Positions 17,470-28,078 are shown, counted from the stretch's first letter. The stretch: DNA of 64,000 nt from DASYXT01 sp035934555 (GCA_035934555.1 DASYXT010000034.1:22471-86470), one strand, 5' to 3'. Translations and numbers: made by a program. Notes: a model not told the origin generated them from the sequence alone.

Positions 17470-20400
17470 TTACCCCTCCGCGCCGGCGAGCTCAGCCTTG
17501 CGCTCCCACCGTCTTTGCGCGCGCTCCGGCAGGGTGGTATCGACTTTGGCGTAATACGTCCCTTCGCCGAGTAGCTGTTCAACTTCGGTTTGGAATTCCA
17601 ACGACGGGACGACAGAAAACCGCTCGTTGCTTTCTATGAAGATGAGTTCGCCTGTCGGTTGCTCCAAACGGAGGAACAAGGGGCATTTGCCTCGATGGCG
17701 GGCGGACAGTTCGTGAATCTGTTCGAGGGTCTGAGGGGTCAGATGTGCCATATGTAGTCGCAAATGGACCTGACGAGTGAACCGCCGCGGTGCCTCTTCC
17801 AAGGGCATGATTTCCTGGGGAAAGAGCTTCGGCCGCTCATCACCGGTGTTGATTTCACCGATCACAAAAACCGCTTTACCCTGCACCAGCAGCTCGCGGT
17901 ACTTATCATAATTCTCATTCAGGCAAAGCAACTGGACTGCGCCTTCGAGGTCTTCGAGCGTGGCGAGGCAATAAGGTTTGCCGCTCTTTTTGGAAATCCC
18001 ATTTTGGACTGCGGCGATCATGCCACCGAGGCGCGTCAGCGTGCGGCTGGGCAGCGCCGCCACCGTCTTGGTGTTCGCCAGGTTGTACTTCTCGAGAATG
18101 ACGGCGAAAGGGGTGAGCGGGTGACCGGTCACATAAAACCCGAGCAGCTCCTTTTCGTGCGCGAGCATTTCATGCTGAGCCCACTCGGCCAGATTAGCAA
18201 CCGCTCCGGACTCCGTTTCGGAATTCGAAGCATCGGTAGCGGAGCCGAACAGCGAACTTTGTCCGCGTTGCCGATCAGAAATCACACTGGCGGCCCGCGC
18301 CAGCGTGCGCTCGATTTGGCTGAAGAGAGTGGCCCGGGTTTTACCCAGGCTGTCACAGGCGCCACATTTGACTAGCGCTTCAAGAATTTTGCGATTGAGT
18401 GAGCGGCCGTCAACCCGTTCGCACATGTCTGCCAGCGAACGGAACCGGCCCCCTGTGTTGCGGGCCTTGAGAATGGCTTCGACCGCCACCTCTCCCACGC
18501 CCTTGATGGCCGCCAACCCAAACCGGATGACCAGGCCGGCGCCGCTGTCCCCCGAGCCATTTGCGCCCGGACCGGGCGCCAGCCCCCGGGCGCCGATTCT
18601 ACTCGGCGCGAAAAACACCTGGCTCTCGTTGACATCGGGCGGCAGCACTTCGATGCCCATGGTGCGCGCCTCAGCGATGTACTCGCTGAGTTTCTCGGTG
18701 TCGCCCATATCGTTGGTCATCATCGCGCAGAAAAACTCGACCGGATAATTGGCTTTGAGGTAGGCGGTCTGGTAGGCGACGATCGCGTAAGCCGCGGCGT
18801 GCGACTTGTTGAATCCGTAGCCGGCGAATTTTTCCAGTAAATCAAAAATCTGGTTGGCTTTCGGGGCGGGAATGTGGTTAACGCGCGCAGCGCCTTTGAC
18901 GAAGTTGTCGCGCTGTTTGGCCATTTCTTCGAGCTTCTTTTTGCCCATGGCGCGGCGGAGCAAGTCGGCGGCGCCCAGCGTATAACCGGCGAGGGCCTGG
19001 GCGGCCTGCATCACCTGCTCCTGGTAAACCATGATGCCGTAAGTTTCCCGGCAAATAGGCTCAAGCAAGGGATGCTCGTACTCGATTTTGACCTGTCCCT
19101 GACGGCGGCTGATGAACTCGGGGATGAGTTCCATCGGACCCGGCCGATACAGCGCAATGAGCGCGGTAATGTGTTCGACTGAACTTATCTGAAATTTGCG
19201 GCATAAATCCCGCATGCCGCCGGATTCCAACTGGAACACACCGAGCGTGTTGGCCTTGTTCAGCAAATCATAGGTGCGCGCATCATCCAGCGGCAGATTC
19301 TCAATCGGAATATCCACCCCCCGGGTGCTTTTGACCAGATCGCACGTATTGCGAATCACCGTCAAGGTCTTCAGCCCGAGAAAGTCCATTTTGAGCAGGC
19401 CCAGGTCGCCTACTGGCCCCATGGCGTATTGGGTGACGATGGCGCCGTTTTCGTCCTGTTTAAGCGGCAAGAGGTTGACCAATGGTTGGTCGCCGATGAC
19501 GACGCCCGCGGCGTGAACGCTGGCATTGCGCGATAGGTCCTCGAGGACCAGCGCCGTATCGAACAATTCGCGGGTGACCTCTTCCGTATCGTAGGCAGCC
19601 TTAAGTTCAGGCGATTGTTTTAACGCCTTTTCGAGCGTCATCTTCAGATCAAACGGGATCATTTTAGCGAGTCGATCGCACTCGCCATAACTCAGCCCCA
19701 TCACCCGGCCGACATCCCGCACCACAGATTTGGCGCCCATCGTGCCGAAGGTCACGATCTGGGCGACCGCGTCGCGCCCATATTTTTGGCGAACGTACTC
19801 GATGACATCTGCGCGGCGATCGTCGGCGAAATCGATGTCGATATCCGGCGGGTTGACGCGTTCAGGATTGAGAAAACGCTCGAACAGCAACCCATAGCGG
19901 ATCGGGTCCACATTCGAAATCTCCAGCAGGTAAGTCACGATTGACCCGGCGGCTGATCCACGCGCCACACAGGCCACGCCCTTTTCATGACCGTAGCGGA
20001 CAAAATCTCCGACAATCAGAAAGTAGCTCGTGAACCCGGTTTTCTCGATCACCTTCAACTCGAGTTGCAAGCGGTCTAACAGAGCCTGGACCGCCCTGTC
20101 TGCGGCAGCCGCGTTTCCAGTAGCCGCAGCCGACACAGCTTGAGCCCCGCCGGGAACGGCGCTTTCGTTCGTCGGGCTCTCGATATAAGTTGGCAACCGC
20201 CGCGGGTCCTCGAGCCGATCCACGATAAACTCTTCGCCCTGCGCGCGTGCATGCAATCCATACCGGCTGCGCAAGCCCTCAGCCAGGAGCTGACGCAGAT
20301 AGCTGTCGCGCGTAAATCCGGACGGCGGCTCGAACACCGGGTAATGCAGGCTCCCAAATTCGATTTCCAGGTTGCACAATTCCGCCACTTCGAGCGTGTT

Positions 20401-21201
20401 GCGCACCGCCTCAGGCACTTCAGCAAAGCGCGCTTGCATTTCCTCAGCCGAGCGCAGGTAAAACTGCTCCTGCGCGTAGCGCATGCGTTTAGCCTCGGAG
20501 AGGAGCGCCTGCGTGCCGATGCAAATCAAGCAATCGTGCGCGTGCGAATGCTCCTTTTGGACGTAATGAACATCATTGGTCGCCACCAGCTTGAGCCCGA
20601 ACTCTTGTGCCCAGGGCACCAACAGACGGTTCACCTTGGCCTGCTCAGCCAACCCATGATTCTGAAGCTCCAGGTAAAAATTCTCCGGCCCAAAGGTTTG
20701 TTTGAACCAATCCACCGCGTCGCGAGCTTTGGCAGGTTGATCTCGCAGAATGTTTTCGGGAATCTCGCTGGCGAGGCACCCGGAAAGAGCGACGAGGCCA
20801 TCATGGTGCGCGGCGAGCAACTCCTTATCTATACGTGGCTTATAGTAATATCCTTCGAGATGAGCGGCCGTCGTCAGCCGTAACAAGTTGCGGTAACCCG
20901 CCTCATTCTTGGCGAGCAGAACCAGGTGATGATACACATCACGGCCGCCGGTGCTGGTCTTTTTCTCGAACCGGCTGGCCGGGGCTACGTAAACTTCGCA
21001 GCCGATGATTGGTTTGATGCCCTTCTCACGAGCGGCACGATAAAAATCAATCGCGCCATAAAGCACCCCATGGTCGGTGATTGCCAGGGCCGGGAACTTC
21101 AAATCGTGCGCTCTGTCCATTAACCGGTCAAGCCTGCAGGCCCCGTCGAGCAGGGAATACTCGGTGTGCAGGTGGAGGTGAACGAACTCGGCATGCGCCA
21201 T
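17470..21201 (-). CDS. dnaE: DNA polymerase III alpha subunit
   Basis: The replicative polymerase catalytic subunit, 1243 residues, close to standard DnaE1. Residues ~5-210 form the PHP domain (FVHLHLHTEYSLLDGA, AITDHGVLYG), which still shows most metal-binding His/Asp positions and may keep phosphoesterase or proofreading potential. The palm and fingers follow, with ARGSAAGSIVTYLLEI and the catalytic acidic triplet in PPDIDIDFADDRR (~residue 465). Then come the tandem helix-hairpin-helix region (~830-950) and a C-terminal OB fold (~1060-1140, TRLGGMIAAVQNGISKKSG). An Ala-rich insert around residues 345-370 separates the PHP from the palm. It is a single gene, convergent with the CoaB-like gene. 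Confidence 0.98.
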   Translation of the reverse strand: MAHAEFVHLHLHTEYSLLDGACRLDRLMDRAHDLKFPALAITDHGVLYGAIDFYRAAREKGIKPIIGCEVYVAPASRFEKKTSTGGRDVYHHLVLLAKNEAGYRNLLRLTTAAHLEGYYYKPRIDKELLAAHHDGLVALSGCLASEIPENILRDQPAKARDAVDWFKQTFGPENFYLELQNHGLAEQAKVNRLLVPWAQEFGLKLVATNDVHYVQKEHSHAHDCLICIGTQALLSEAKRMRYAQEQFYLRSAEEMQARFAEVPEAVRNTLEVAELCNLEIEFGSLHYPVFEPPSGFTRDSYLRQLLAEGLRSRYGLHARAQGEEFIVDRLEDPRRLPTYIESPTNESAVPGGAQAVSAAATGNAAAADRAVQALLDRLQLELKVIEKTGFTSYFLIVGDFVRYGHEKGVACVARGSAAGSIVTYLLEISNVDPIRYGLLFERFLNPERVNPPDIDIDFADDRRADVIEYVRQKYGRDAVAQIVTFGTMGAKSVVRDVGRVMGLSYGECDRLAKMIPFDLKMTLEKALKQSPELKAAYDTEEVTRELFDTALVLEDLSRNASVHAAGVVIGDQPLVNLLPLKQDENGAIVTQYAMGPVGDLGLLKMDFLGLKTLTVIRNTCDLVKSTRGVDIPIENLPLDDARTYDLLNKANTLGVFQLESGGMRDLCRKFQISSVEHITALIALYRPGPMELIPEFISRRQGQVKIEYEHPLLEPICRETYGIMVYQEQVMQAAQALAGYTLGAADLLRRAMGKKKLEEMAKQRDNFVKGAARVNHIPAPKANQIFDLLEKFAGYGFNKSHAAAYAIVAYQTAYLKANYPVEFFCAMMTNDMGDTEKLSEYIAEARTMGIEVLPPDVNESQVFFAPSRIGARGLAPGPGANGSGDSGAGLVIRFGLAAIKGVGEVAVEAILKARNTGGRFRSLADMCERVDGRSLNRKILEALVKCGACDSLGKTRATLFSQIERTLARAASVISDRQRGQSSLFGSATDASNSETESGAVANLAEWAQHEMLAHEKELLGFYVTGHPLTPFAVILEKYNLANTKTVAALPSRTLTRLGGMIAAVQNGISKKSGKPYCLATLEDLEGAVQLLCLNENYDKYRELLVQGKAVFVIGEINTGDERPKLFPQEIMPLEEAPRRFTRQVHLRLHMAHLTPQTLEQIHELSARHRGKCPLFLRLEQPTGELIFIESNERFSVVPSLEFQTEVEQLLGEGTYYAKVDTTLPERAQRRWERKAELAGAEG

Positions 21202-21282
21202 AAGCCAGGAAGCTTAATATCGGGGCGCAGAGCCCGCAACGGCATTCAACTTACGATGTCATTTCGCGGCTGGCAAAAAGCT

Positions 21283-22047
21283 TTAGGGCGGGTACTGAAG
21301 CTTTTCCTGCAGCTCGCGCAGGCTGCGGGTCATTAGCAGTTGCCGTCCGTTGCGGAGCAACACCAGGGATTCCCCCCGGGGACCGGATTGCACCGCTTTG
21401 ACTCGTTCGAGATTCACTATCGTCGAGCGGCTAATCCGTTGGAATATGCGCGGCGGCAGCCGGGCTTCCAGGTGCGTGATCGTTTCCCGCAGAATGTAAT
21501 TTTCGCCGCCGGCCTGCAGCACGGCGTAATTCGCGGCAGCCTCGATCGCATCGATATCTCGCACATTGACAAAAACCGTTTGGGAACCGGTCTTGACGGC
21601 AATGCGGTCCAAGTAAACTGGCTTTTGTGGCGTGGCATTCAGCCACGCGGCGAGGCGCTGGTTGAGTGCTGCGGTGTCACGAGCTTCCAGGCGCGCTCGG
21701 GCCCGTTCCACTGCCGCCACCAATCGCTCCCGGCTGAACGGCTTGAGCAGGTAATCGACCGCCTGGACTTCAAACGCTTCGACTGCATGGTGATCATGGG
21801 CGGTGATGAAGATAACCGCCGGCCAGATTTCAGGGGGAACTGCCCGCAACACCTCCAGGCCGCTGACCTCAGGCATTTGCACGTCCAGGAATACAAGGTC
21901 CGGCCGGTCCCGTTTGATCGTCGCAATCGCCTCGGGACCGTTGGCGCATTCTCCGATAATTTCGAGGCCGGCGGCCGGACCCAGTAGCTTCCGGACACGG
22001 GCCCGGGCGAGAGCCTCATCATCCACAATCAAAGCCCGAAGAATCAT
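21283..22047 (-). CDS. LytTR-type response regulator
   Basis: A 254-residue two-component output protein. Residues 1-120 form a receiver with the phospho-acceptor Asp in DLVFLDVQMP, the Thr switch in FITAHD and the Lys in YLLKPF. Residues ~150-250 form a LytTR DNA-binding domain (VYLDRIAVKTGSQTVFV, then RISRSTIVNLERVKAV), a beta-rich fold that binds paired direct repeats. Its start overlaps the stop of the histidine kinase by 4 bp (ATGA), so the two are translationally coupled. Targets are unknown. In related bacteria such pairs often control cell-surface or transport genes, and the divergent RND efflux operon nearby is a possible but unproven target. Confidence 0.93.
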   Translation of the reverse strand: MILRALIVDDEALARARVRKLLGPAAGLEIIGECANGPEAIATIKRDRPDLVFLDVQMPEVSGLEVLRAVPPEIWPAVIFITAHDHHAVEAFEVQAVDYLLKPFSRERLVAAVERARARLEARDTAALNQRLAAWLNATPQKPVYLDRIAVKTGSQTVFVNVRDIDAIEAAANYAVLQAGGENYILRETITHLEARLPPRIFQRISRSTIVNLERVKAVQSGPRGESLVLLRNGRQLLMTRSLRELQEKLQYPP

Positions 22048-23264
22048 GCAACCACCGCCAGTGGCTCGGCCGCTGAGGGTGTCAAGGCGGTGCGCCAGGG
22101 CAGATGAATCTCGGCGGCCAGGCCGCCCGTGGGCAACGCATGCAATTCCAACCCGGCATGGTCGCCGTAAAGCTCCTTGAGCCGCGCGCGGGTGTTGCTC
22201 AGTCCGACGCCTTCCTTGAACTGGGCCGCGTCCGCCGGCCCAAGGGCCCGGCCATTGTCAGTGACCGTCAAATGCAACTTGTCGCCGGCCCGAACGACCT
22301 CCAGGCGAATGATGCCTGGAGCGATCTGCGTTTCGATGCCGTGCTTGACGGCATTCTCCACCAGCGGCTGCAAAATTAAAATCGGGACCCAGGCCTCCCA
22401 GGCCGCGACATCAATTTGGCGCTCGACACAGAGCCGGTCGCCAAACCGCGCCTGTTCGATTAGCAGATAACGGTCGAGAAAATGAAGCTCTTCGCGCACA
22501 GTCACCTCCTGGCGTTCAGGGGCCTGGAGTGTCAGCCGCAACAGGTCGCTCAAGGCTTCGATCATGGCTTCGGCCTGCGGCTCGTCATGGACCAGCGATG
22601 CGATGGAATTGAGGGTATTAAACAGGAAATGTGGGTTAAGCTGCATCCGCAAAGCCTGCAGCCGCGCTTGCGTCAAGCGCGCCTGCAAATCCACTTCGCG
22701 CCGTTCCCGGTCCTTGCTGCGCTCATAGAAGCGCAGCGCGTGAGCCACGCCGACCAATCCCCAAAACACTGGCAACGCGTAGGTGATCCGACGCAACACC
22801 AGAATTGTGTTCTCGCGCGGTTCGAGGCGCAGCCGGTCAAGGTCGCTTGAATCACGCCGTGACACGGGCGGCAGGCGCGGGCTGACGTACGCAAAAACCC
22901 CGATCACTCCAAGACTTGCAACGCATACCCCCAAATGCAGCCAAAGAGAGCGGCGCCAGGTGCCACGCTCGAGGGTATAAACCGATGACACCCACACCAC
23001 CAGCGGCGTTAAGAGGATCCACGGCACCAGGCGGACCAACGCCACCAGCAGCGCACGACCTATGTTGGCGGACTGCAGCAGCGACATCTCCAGCACCAAC
23101 GCCAGCGCCACAAATAACCAAAACGCTGTCACCAACCACCAGAAGCTCGAAAGCCCCCAGCGCCGCCTGGCTGCGGCCCGGCCTCGGGCGGCCTCGCCTG
23201 GCCAGGACTCGGCAATTTCCTGTGCCCCTGGCATCCCTCCGGCAACAGCTTTTCTCATCAGCAT
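22044..23264 (-). CDS. LytS/YehU-type sensor histidine kinase
   Basis: A 406-residue membrane kinase. Four probable transmembrane segments occupy residues ~40-190, with no recognisable sensor domain. The His_kinase block (~215-295) contains RMQLNPHFLFNTLNSIASLV, where the His is the phosphorylation site. The HATPase domain follows (LILQPLVENAVKHGIE, VTDNGRALG, GVGLSNTRARLKELYG). This is the family that pairs with LytTR regulators, and its partner is the overlapping downstream gene. The start at 23264 is the longest. A later start inside the basic N-terminus cannot be excluded. Confidence 0.92.
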   Translation of the reverse strand: MLMRKAVAGGMPGAQEIAESWPGEAARGRAAARRRWGLSSFWWLVTAFWLFVALALVLEMSLLQSANIGRALLVALVRLVPWILLTPLVVWVSSVYTLERGTWRRSLWLHLGVCVASLGVIGVFAYVSPRLPPVSRRDSSDLDRLRLEPRENTILVLRRITYALPVFWGLVGVAHALRFYERSKDRERREVDLQARLTQARLQALRMQLNPHFLFNTLNSIASLVHDEPQAEAMIEALSDLLRLTLQAPERQEVTVREELHFLDRYLLIEQARFGDRLCVERQIDVAAWEAWVPILILQPLVENAVKHGIETQIAPGIIRLEVVRAGDKLHLTVTDNGRALGPADAAQFKEGVGLSNTRARLKELYGDHAGLELHALPTGGLAAEIHLPWRTALTPSAAEPLAVVA

Positions 23265-23691
23265 TGACCTTAACGGACAGCCTGTAACAAGTCACGCCCG
23301 GGCTAGGGGATTCATCCCGCCAGGGCACACATTCATCCCGAGTTAGGGGCCCTCTGTCACATTGCAATCAGCCAGAGCTTGTGGCGGCAGTCTGATCCTT
23401 GCAGTGTGCGAGACCTCATTATGAGCAACAGCGTTAATCGGAAGCGGGTTCGTCACCCTGCCGCCGTTGGGCCCGGCGACGTCAAAGCGGATCTCCACCC
23501 GAGCTTCCGGAACCGCTGGGCACAGCCGAAAGCCGGAGAGCTGTTTGAGCGCAAGCGTCTGTTGCGAATGACCCATGGTCAGCCGCCTGGGGCCTAGAAA
23601 ACCCTTAACTGCCCTTGACTGCCCACCTGCACGTGAGGAACAGGTTAGGTGCGGAGTGGGTTTGTGACCACCAACAATTAATTTAACGATC
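23265..23691. other. Intergenic region between histidine kinase and RND operon
   Basis: 427 bases between two divergent transcription units, so both promoters should lie here. I see no confident -35/-10 pair and no palindrome matching the two repeat families. On the minus strand, ~23343-23580 reads as a protein-like stretch (RVEIRFDVAGPNGGRV, ending in a stop at 23343) that could be the C-terminal remnant of a lost gene. It has no start of its own and no family I recognise. Confidence 0.35.
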
Positions 23692-24954
23692 ATGGCTGAG
23701 AGCAATTCCAACGCGGGCCAAAACCAATCGCCAGCCGCCCCCGCTACTCCACCAGCACAACCACGTCGCTCTCGGCGCATTTGGGGGTGGCTGTTGCTGG
23801 CGTGCGTTTTGGGCGCGATCGGTCTTTTGCTGGTGTGGCATGGCCGCCAGCCAACGCAAACCGCAAAGACCCGGTCTGCCGCCGCGCCGCCAGTGCAAAT
23901 CACGACCGAGGTAGTCAAGAAGGGGGACATCGGCGTTTATGTCAATGCGCTCGGAGCGGTGACTCCGGTCAAGACCGTCCTGATCAAGAGCCGGGTGGAT
24001 GGTCAATTGATGACGGTGTATTACACAGAAGGTCAAATGGTGCGCGAGGGTGACGCGCTGGCGGAGATTGATCCCCGCCCGTTTCAAGCCCAGTTGTTGC
24101 AAGCCGAGGGCCAATTGGCGCGAGACCAGTCCTTGCTAGACAACGCGAAGCTGGATTTCCAGCGCTATGAGATTGCCGTTCGCAGCAACGCCGTTCCCAA
24201 GCAGCAGTTGGATACCCAGGCGGCGACCGTGCGGCAATATGAAGGCAGCGTGAAACTCGACCAAGGGCAAGTGGATGCAGCCAGGCTGAACGTGGTTTAC
24301 GCGCACATCACCGCCCCGATCTCCGGCCGGATCGGCTTGCGCCTCGTCGATCCAGGCAACATCGTCCACGCCACGGATGTCAACCCGTTAGCGGTGATTA
24401 CACAGCTTCAGCCGATAACGATTGAGTTCAGTGTCGCCGAGGACTACCTGCCCCAAATCGAGCGACAAGTGCGCGCCGGCCAAACATTAGCAGTGGAGGC
24501 ACTGGACCGCTCGCAACAAAGCCTTCTCGCCACCGGGATGCTGCAGACCGTGGATAACCAGATCGATACCAACACCGGCACCGTGAGGTTACGCGCGCTA
24601 TTCCAAAACGAAGATAACGCTTTGTTCCCGAACCAATTTGTCAATGCGAGGTTGCTGGTCAGCACGCAAACCAACGTGACGGTGGTTCCGGTCAGCGCCG
24701 TTCAGCGCAACGCCCAAGGCCCATTCGTTTATTTGGTCCAATCCAACCATACGGTCACGATTCGAACGGTCTCGGTCGGGCCTAGCAACGGCAACATCCA
24801 GGCCGTCCAGGGCGTCGAGCCCGGCGAACTGATTGCCGCCGACAATTTCAACCGGCTCCAGGAAGGAACCCGGGTCCAGCCCGCTGAGGCTGCCGAACCG
24901 CGCCGGAGCAACCCAAGCAACAATGTGGCGGTAGGGAGCGCGGGCGGTCCCTAA
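23692..24954 (+). CDS. RND efflux periplasmic adaptor subunit (MdtA-like)
   Basis: A 420-residue membrane-fusion protein that bridges the inner-membrane RND pump and the outer-membrane channel. A single N-terminal anchor helix (WGWLLLACVLGAIGLLLVW, ~30-48) is followed by the lipoyl/beta-barrel body. That body includes the family opening VVKKGDIGVYVNALGAVTPV, a coiled-coil hairpin (~110-185), the lipoyl closing strand HITAPISGRIGLRLVDPGN and the barrel with ALFQNEDNALFPNQFVNARL. It is first in a same-strand operon with two RND permeases (15 bp to the next) and a TolC-like lipoprotein. Substrates are unknown. The family exports drugs, bile salts and similar compounds. Confidence 0.93.
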   Translation: MAESNSNAGQNQSPAAPATPPAQPRRSRRIWGWLLLACVLGAIGLLLVWHGRQPTQTAKTRSAAAPPVQITTEVVKKGDIGVYVNALGAVTPVKTVLIKSRVDGQLMTVYYTEGQMVREGDALAEIDPRPFQAQLLQAEGQLARDQSLLDNAKLDFQRYEIAVRSNAVPKQQLDTQAATVRQYEGSVKLDQGQVDAARLNVVYAHITAPISGRIGLRLVDPGNIVHATDVNPLAVITQLQPITIEFSVAEDYLPQIERQVRAGQTLAVEALDRSQQSLLATGMLQTVDNQIDTNTGTVRLRALFQNEDNALFPNQFVNARLLVSTQTNVTVVPVSAVQRNAQGPFVYLVQSNHTVTIRTVSVGPSNGNIQAVQGVEPGELIAADNFNRLQEGTRVQPAEAAEPRRSNPSNNVAVGSAGGP

Positions 24955-24969
24955 GCCTGCCGACGCAAC

Positions 24970-27900
24970 ATGAGTCCTTCGCGTCCGTTCATTCTGCGCC
25001 CCGTTGCGACGTCGCTGCTGATGGCGGCGATTCTTCTGGCGGGTTTGGTTGCCTACAAGCAGTTGCCCGTCTCGGCGTTGCCACAAGTCGATTATCCCAC
25101 CATCCAGGTGGTGACCTTCTATCCGGGGGCGAGTCCGGACGTGGTGGCCTCAGGTGTGACTGCGCCGCTGGAACGGCAGTTTGGCCAGGTGCCGGGCCTG
25201 AACCAAATGACCTCCAGCAGCTCGGGCGGCAGCTCGGTGATCGTGCTGCAGTTCGCGCTGAACCTGAACATTGACATCGCCGAACAGGAAGTGCAGGCCG
25301 CCATCAACGCCGCTCAGACCTACCTGCCCGCCGACTTGCCTTCCCCGCCTATCTATAGCAAATCCAACCCCGCCGATGCGCCCATCCTGACCCTGGCTCT
25401 AACCTCGACCGCACTCCCTTTGTCGCAAGTCGAAGACCTGGCCGACACCCGGCTGGCGCAAAAGATCTCGCAATTAGCCGGCGTGGGCCTGGTCAGTATC
25501 AGCGGCGGGCAAAAGCCTGCCGTGCGGGTGCAAACCAATCCCACGGCGCTGTCGGCCCGCGGACTCAACCTGGAGGACGTGCGCACGGCCTTACAGCAGA
25601 CCAGCGTCGATCAGGCGAAAGGTAACTTCGATGGCCCGCGCCAGGCCTACCAAATCAACGCGAACGACCAATTGCTCACCAGCAAGGACTACCGTCCGCT
25701 CGTCATCGCCTACCGCAATGGCGCACCCGTCCGGCTTTCGGATGTCGCCGACGTGGTGGATGGAGCCGAGAACGTGAACCAGGCCGCCTGGATGAATCAG
25801 GCGCCTGCAGTGATCGTGAATATTCAGCGACAGCCCGGCGCCAATATCATTCAAGTAGCGGACCGTATCAAAGCGCGCCTGCCGCAGCTCAAGACGACTC
25901 TCCCGGCTGGGATCGACGTCTCGATTCTGACGGACCGTACCGAAACGATTCGCGCGTCGGTCAAGGATGTCCAATTCGAACTGTTGCTGACGGTGGGCCT
26001 TGTGGTGATGGTCATCTTCCTGTTCCTGCGCACAGTCTCGGCCACCGTGATCCCGAGTGTGGCGGTGCCGCTGTCGCTGGTTGGCACCTTCGGGGTCATG
26101 TACCTGCTCGGTTACAGTCTCAATAACCTCACGTTAATGGCGCTGACGATTTCGACCGGCTTCGTCGTCGATGACGCCATCGTGATGATCGAGAACATCG
26201 CGCGCTATGTGGAAGCCGGTGAACCGCCGTTGCAAGCGGCCTTAAAAGGCGCCGAACAAATCGGGTTCACCATTGTTTCCCTGACTGTGTCGCTGATCGC
26301 GGTGCTCATTCCGTTGTTGTTCATGGGCGATATCGTCGGGCGGCTGTTCCGTGAATTTGCCATTACCCTCGCGGTGACGATCCTGGTCTCGGCCGTGGTG
26401 TCGCTGACCCTTACGCCGATGATGAGCGCGCGGCTTTTGCGGCACGAGCCCGCCGCAGCGCAAGGGCGTTTCTATCGGGCTTCGGAACGCGTCTTACAGC
26501 GGACCATCGCGCTGTACGGCCGGACGTTGCGCTGGGTCCTGGGGCATCAAACCGCCACGTTATTCGTGGCGCTCGGCACACTGGTGTTCACGGTCATCTT
26601 GTATATTGTCGTGCCCAAGGGATTCTTCCCCGTGCAGGATACCGGTGTGCTCCAGGGCATCTCGGAAGCGCCTCCCACCACCTCTTTCGCAGCGATGGCC
26701 CGCGACCAGGAAAGGTTGGTCGAGGTCATTCTCAAAGACCCGGCCGTCGAGAGCCTGTCCTCATTCATCGGCGTGGATGGCGTAAACACGACCCTCAACA
26801 CCGGGCGGCTGCTGATCAATCTCAAACCGCTGGCGGAACGTAACGACGATGCGTCCACCGTCATGCGCCGGCTCCAGGCCAGCGTCGCCAATGTCGAGGG
26901 CATCTCCCTGTACCTCCAGCCCATCCAGGATTTAACCGTCGAGGACCGCGTCAGCCGCACGCAATTCCAATACACTCTTGAAGACCCCGACCCCGCTGAA
27001 TTGAGCCTTTGGACCACGCGTTTGATGGACGAGTTGAAGAGCCTGCCGCAATTGCAGGATCTGGCGACGGACCAGCAAAACGGCGGTGCGGCGACCTGGC
27101 TGGTGATTGATCGGCAAACCGCCTCCCGCATGGGGATTACACCCGCTCAGATCGACAACACTTTGTACGACGCGTTTGGTCAGCGGCAAATCGCCACCTT
27201 GTTCACCCAGTTGAACCAATACCATGTGGTCCTGGAGACCATGCCGGGCTTTCAGAGCGCGCCGGTCAAACTGCAGGACATCTATGTGCATTCCAGCGGC
27301 GGAGGCCAAGTACCACTCAGCACGTTCACACATTTAGAACAGGGCACGGCCCCATTAGTCATTAACCACCAGGGACAGTTCCCAGTCGTGACCGTCTCGT
27401 TCAACCTGGCGCCGGGAGTTTCCCTTGGCGAAGCGACTCGCGCGATTGCAGACGCGCAACAACGGCTGCGGATGCCCTTGAGCATCCAGACGGCTTTCCA
27501 GGGAACGGCGCAGGCTTTTCAGGCGTCGCTTAGCAATGAGCCGCTGCTCATCCTGGCCGCGGTGATCACCGTTTATATCGTCCTGGGCGTGTTGTATGAG
27601 AGCTATATTCATCCGATCACGATTCTTTCGACCCTGCCTTCGGCCGGTGTCGGCGCGTTGCTGGCCTTGCTGGTGTGCGGCGCCGAGCTAAGCGTCGTTG
27701 CTTTGATTGGAATCATTTTGCTGATCGGCATCGTCAAGAAGAACGCCATTATGATGATCGACTTCGCCATCGAGGCTCGCCGACAGGAAGGCAAAACACC
27801 CGTCGATGCCATTTACGAGGCCTGTTTGCTCCGCTTCCGGCCCATCATGATGACCACGATGGCGGCGTTACTCGGCGCGCTGCCACTAGCGCTGGGCGGC

Positions 27901-28074
27901 GGTATGGGGGCGGAATTGCGCCGGCCACTGGGCATCTCGATCGTTGGCGGATTGCTCGTCAGCCAGTTGCTGACGTTGTACACCACTCCGGTCATTTACT
28001 TGTTCTTTGAGCGGCTCAGCCAGCGGACCGCCGCGTGGCGCGCCGCAAGCCAGGTCCGGCCTGCCGCCGCGTGA
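24970..28074 (+). CDS. RND efflux permease, first of two (MdtB-like)
   Basis: A 1034-residue inner-membrane resistance-nodulation-division pump of the hydrophobe/amphiphile type, with 12 helices and two large periplasmic loops. The opening RPFILRPVATSLLMAAILLAG and the helix-4 proton relay GFVVDDAIVMIENIARY (both Asp present) are clear, as is the second-half block GIVKKNAIMMIDFAIEARR. Beside a second, different permease it resembles the MdtB/MdtC pair, which assembles as a mixed trimer. The next gene starts 4 bp after its stop. Confidence 0.95.
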   Translation: MSPSRPFILRPVATSLLMAAILLAGLVAYKQLPVSALPQVDYPTIQVVTFYPGASPDVVASGVTAPLERQFGQVPGLNQMTSSSSGGSSVIVLQFALNLNIDIAEQEVQAAINAAQTYLPADLPSPPIYSKSNPADAPILTLALTSTALPLSQVEDLADTRLAQKISQLAGVGLVSISGGQKPAVRVQTNPTALSARGLNLEDVRTALQQTSVDQAKGNFDGPRQAYQINANDQLLTSKDYRPLVIAYRNGAPVRLSDVADVVDGAENVNQAAWMNQAPAVIVNIQRQPGANIIQVADRIKARLPQLKTTLPAGIDVSILTDRTETIRASVKDVQFELLLTVGLVVMVIFLFLRTVSATVIPSVAVPLSLVGTFGVMYLLGYSLNNLTLMALTISTGFVVDDAIVMIENIARYVEAGEPPLQAALKGAEQIGFTIVSLTVSLIAVLIPLLFMGDIVGRLFREFAITLAVTILVSAVVSLTLTPMMSARLLRHEPAAAQGRFYRASERVLQRTIALYGRTLRWVLGHQTATLFVALGTLVFTVILYIVVPKGFFPVQDTGVLQGISEAPPTTSFAAMARDQERLVEVILKDPAVESLSSFIGVDGVNTTLNTGRLLINLKPLAERNDDASTVMRRLQASVANVEGISLYLQPIQDLTVEDRVSRTQFQYTLEDPDPAELSLWTTRLMDELKSLPQLQDLATDQQNGGAATWLVIDRQTASRMGITPAQIDNTLYDAFGQRQIATLFTQLNQYHVVLETMPGFQSAPVKLQDIYVHSSGGGQVPLSTFTHLEQGTAPLVINHQGQFPVVTVSFNLAPGVSLGEATRAIADAQQRLRMPLSIQTAFQGTAQAFQASLSNEPLLILAAVITVYIVLGVLYESYIHPITILSTLPSAGVGALLALLVCGAELSVVALIGIILLIGIVKKNAIMMIDFAIEARRQEGKTPVDAIYEACLLRFRPIMMTTMAALLGALPLALGGGMGAELRRPLGISIVGGLLVSQLLTLYTTPVIYLFFERLSQRTAAWRAASQVRPAAA

Positions 28075-28078
28075 GCCG

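Noticed and set aside
23343..23930. 195-codon minus-strand frame overlapping the adaptor gene
   Set aside because: Its upstream half is a shadow of the adaptor gene. Only 23343-23580 looks protein-like, and it has no start or recognisable family.
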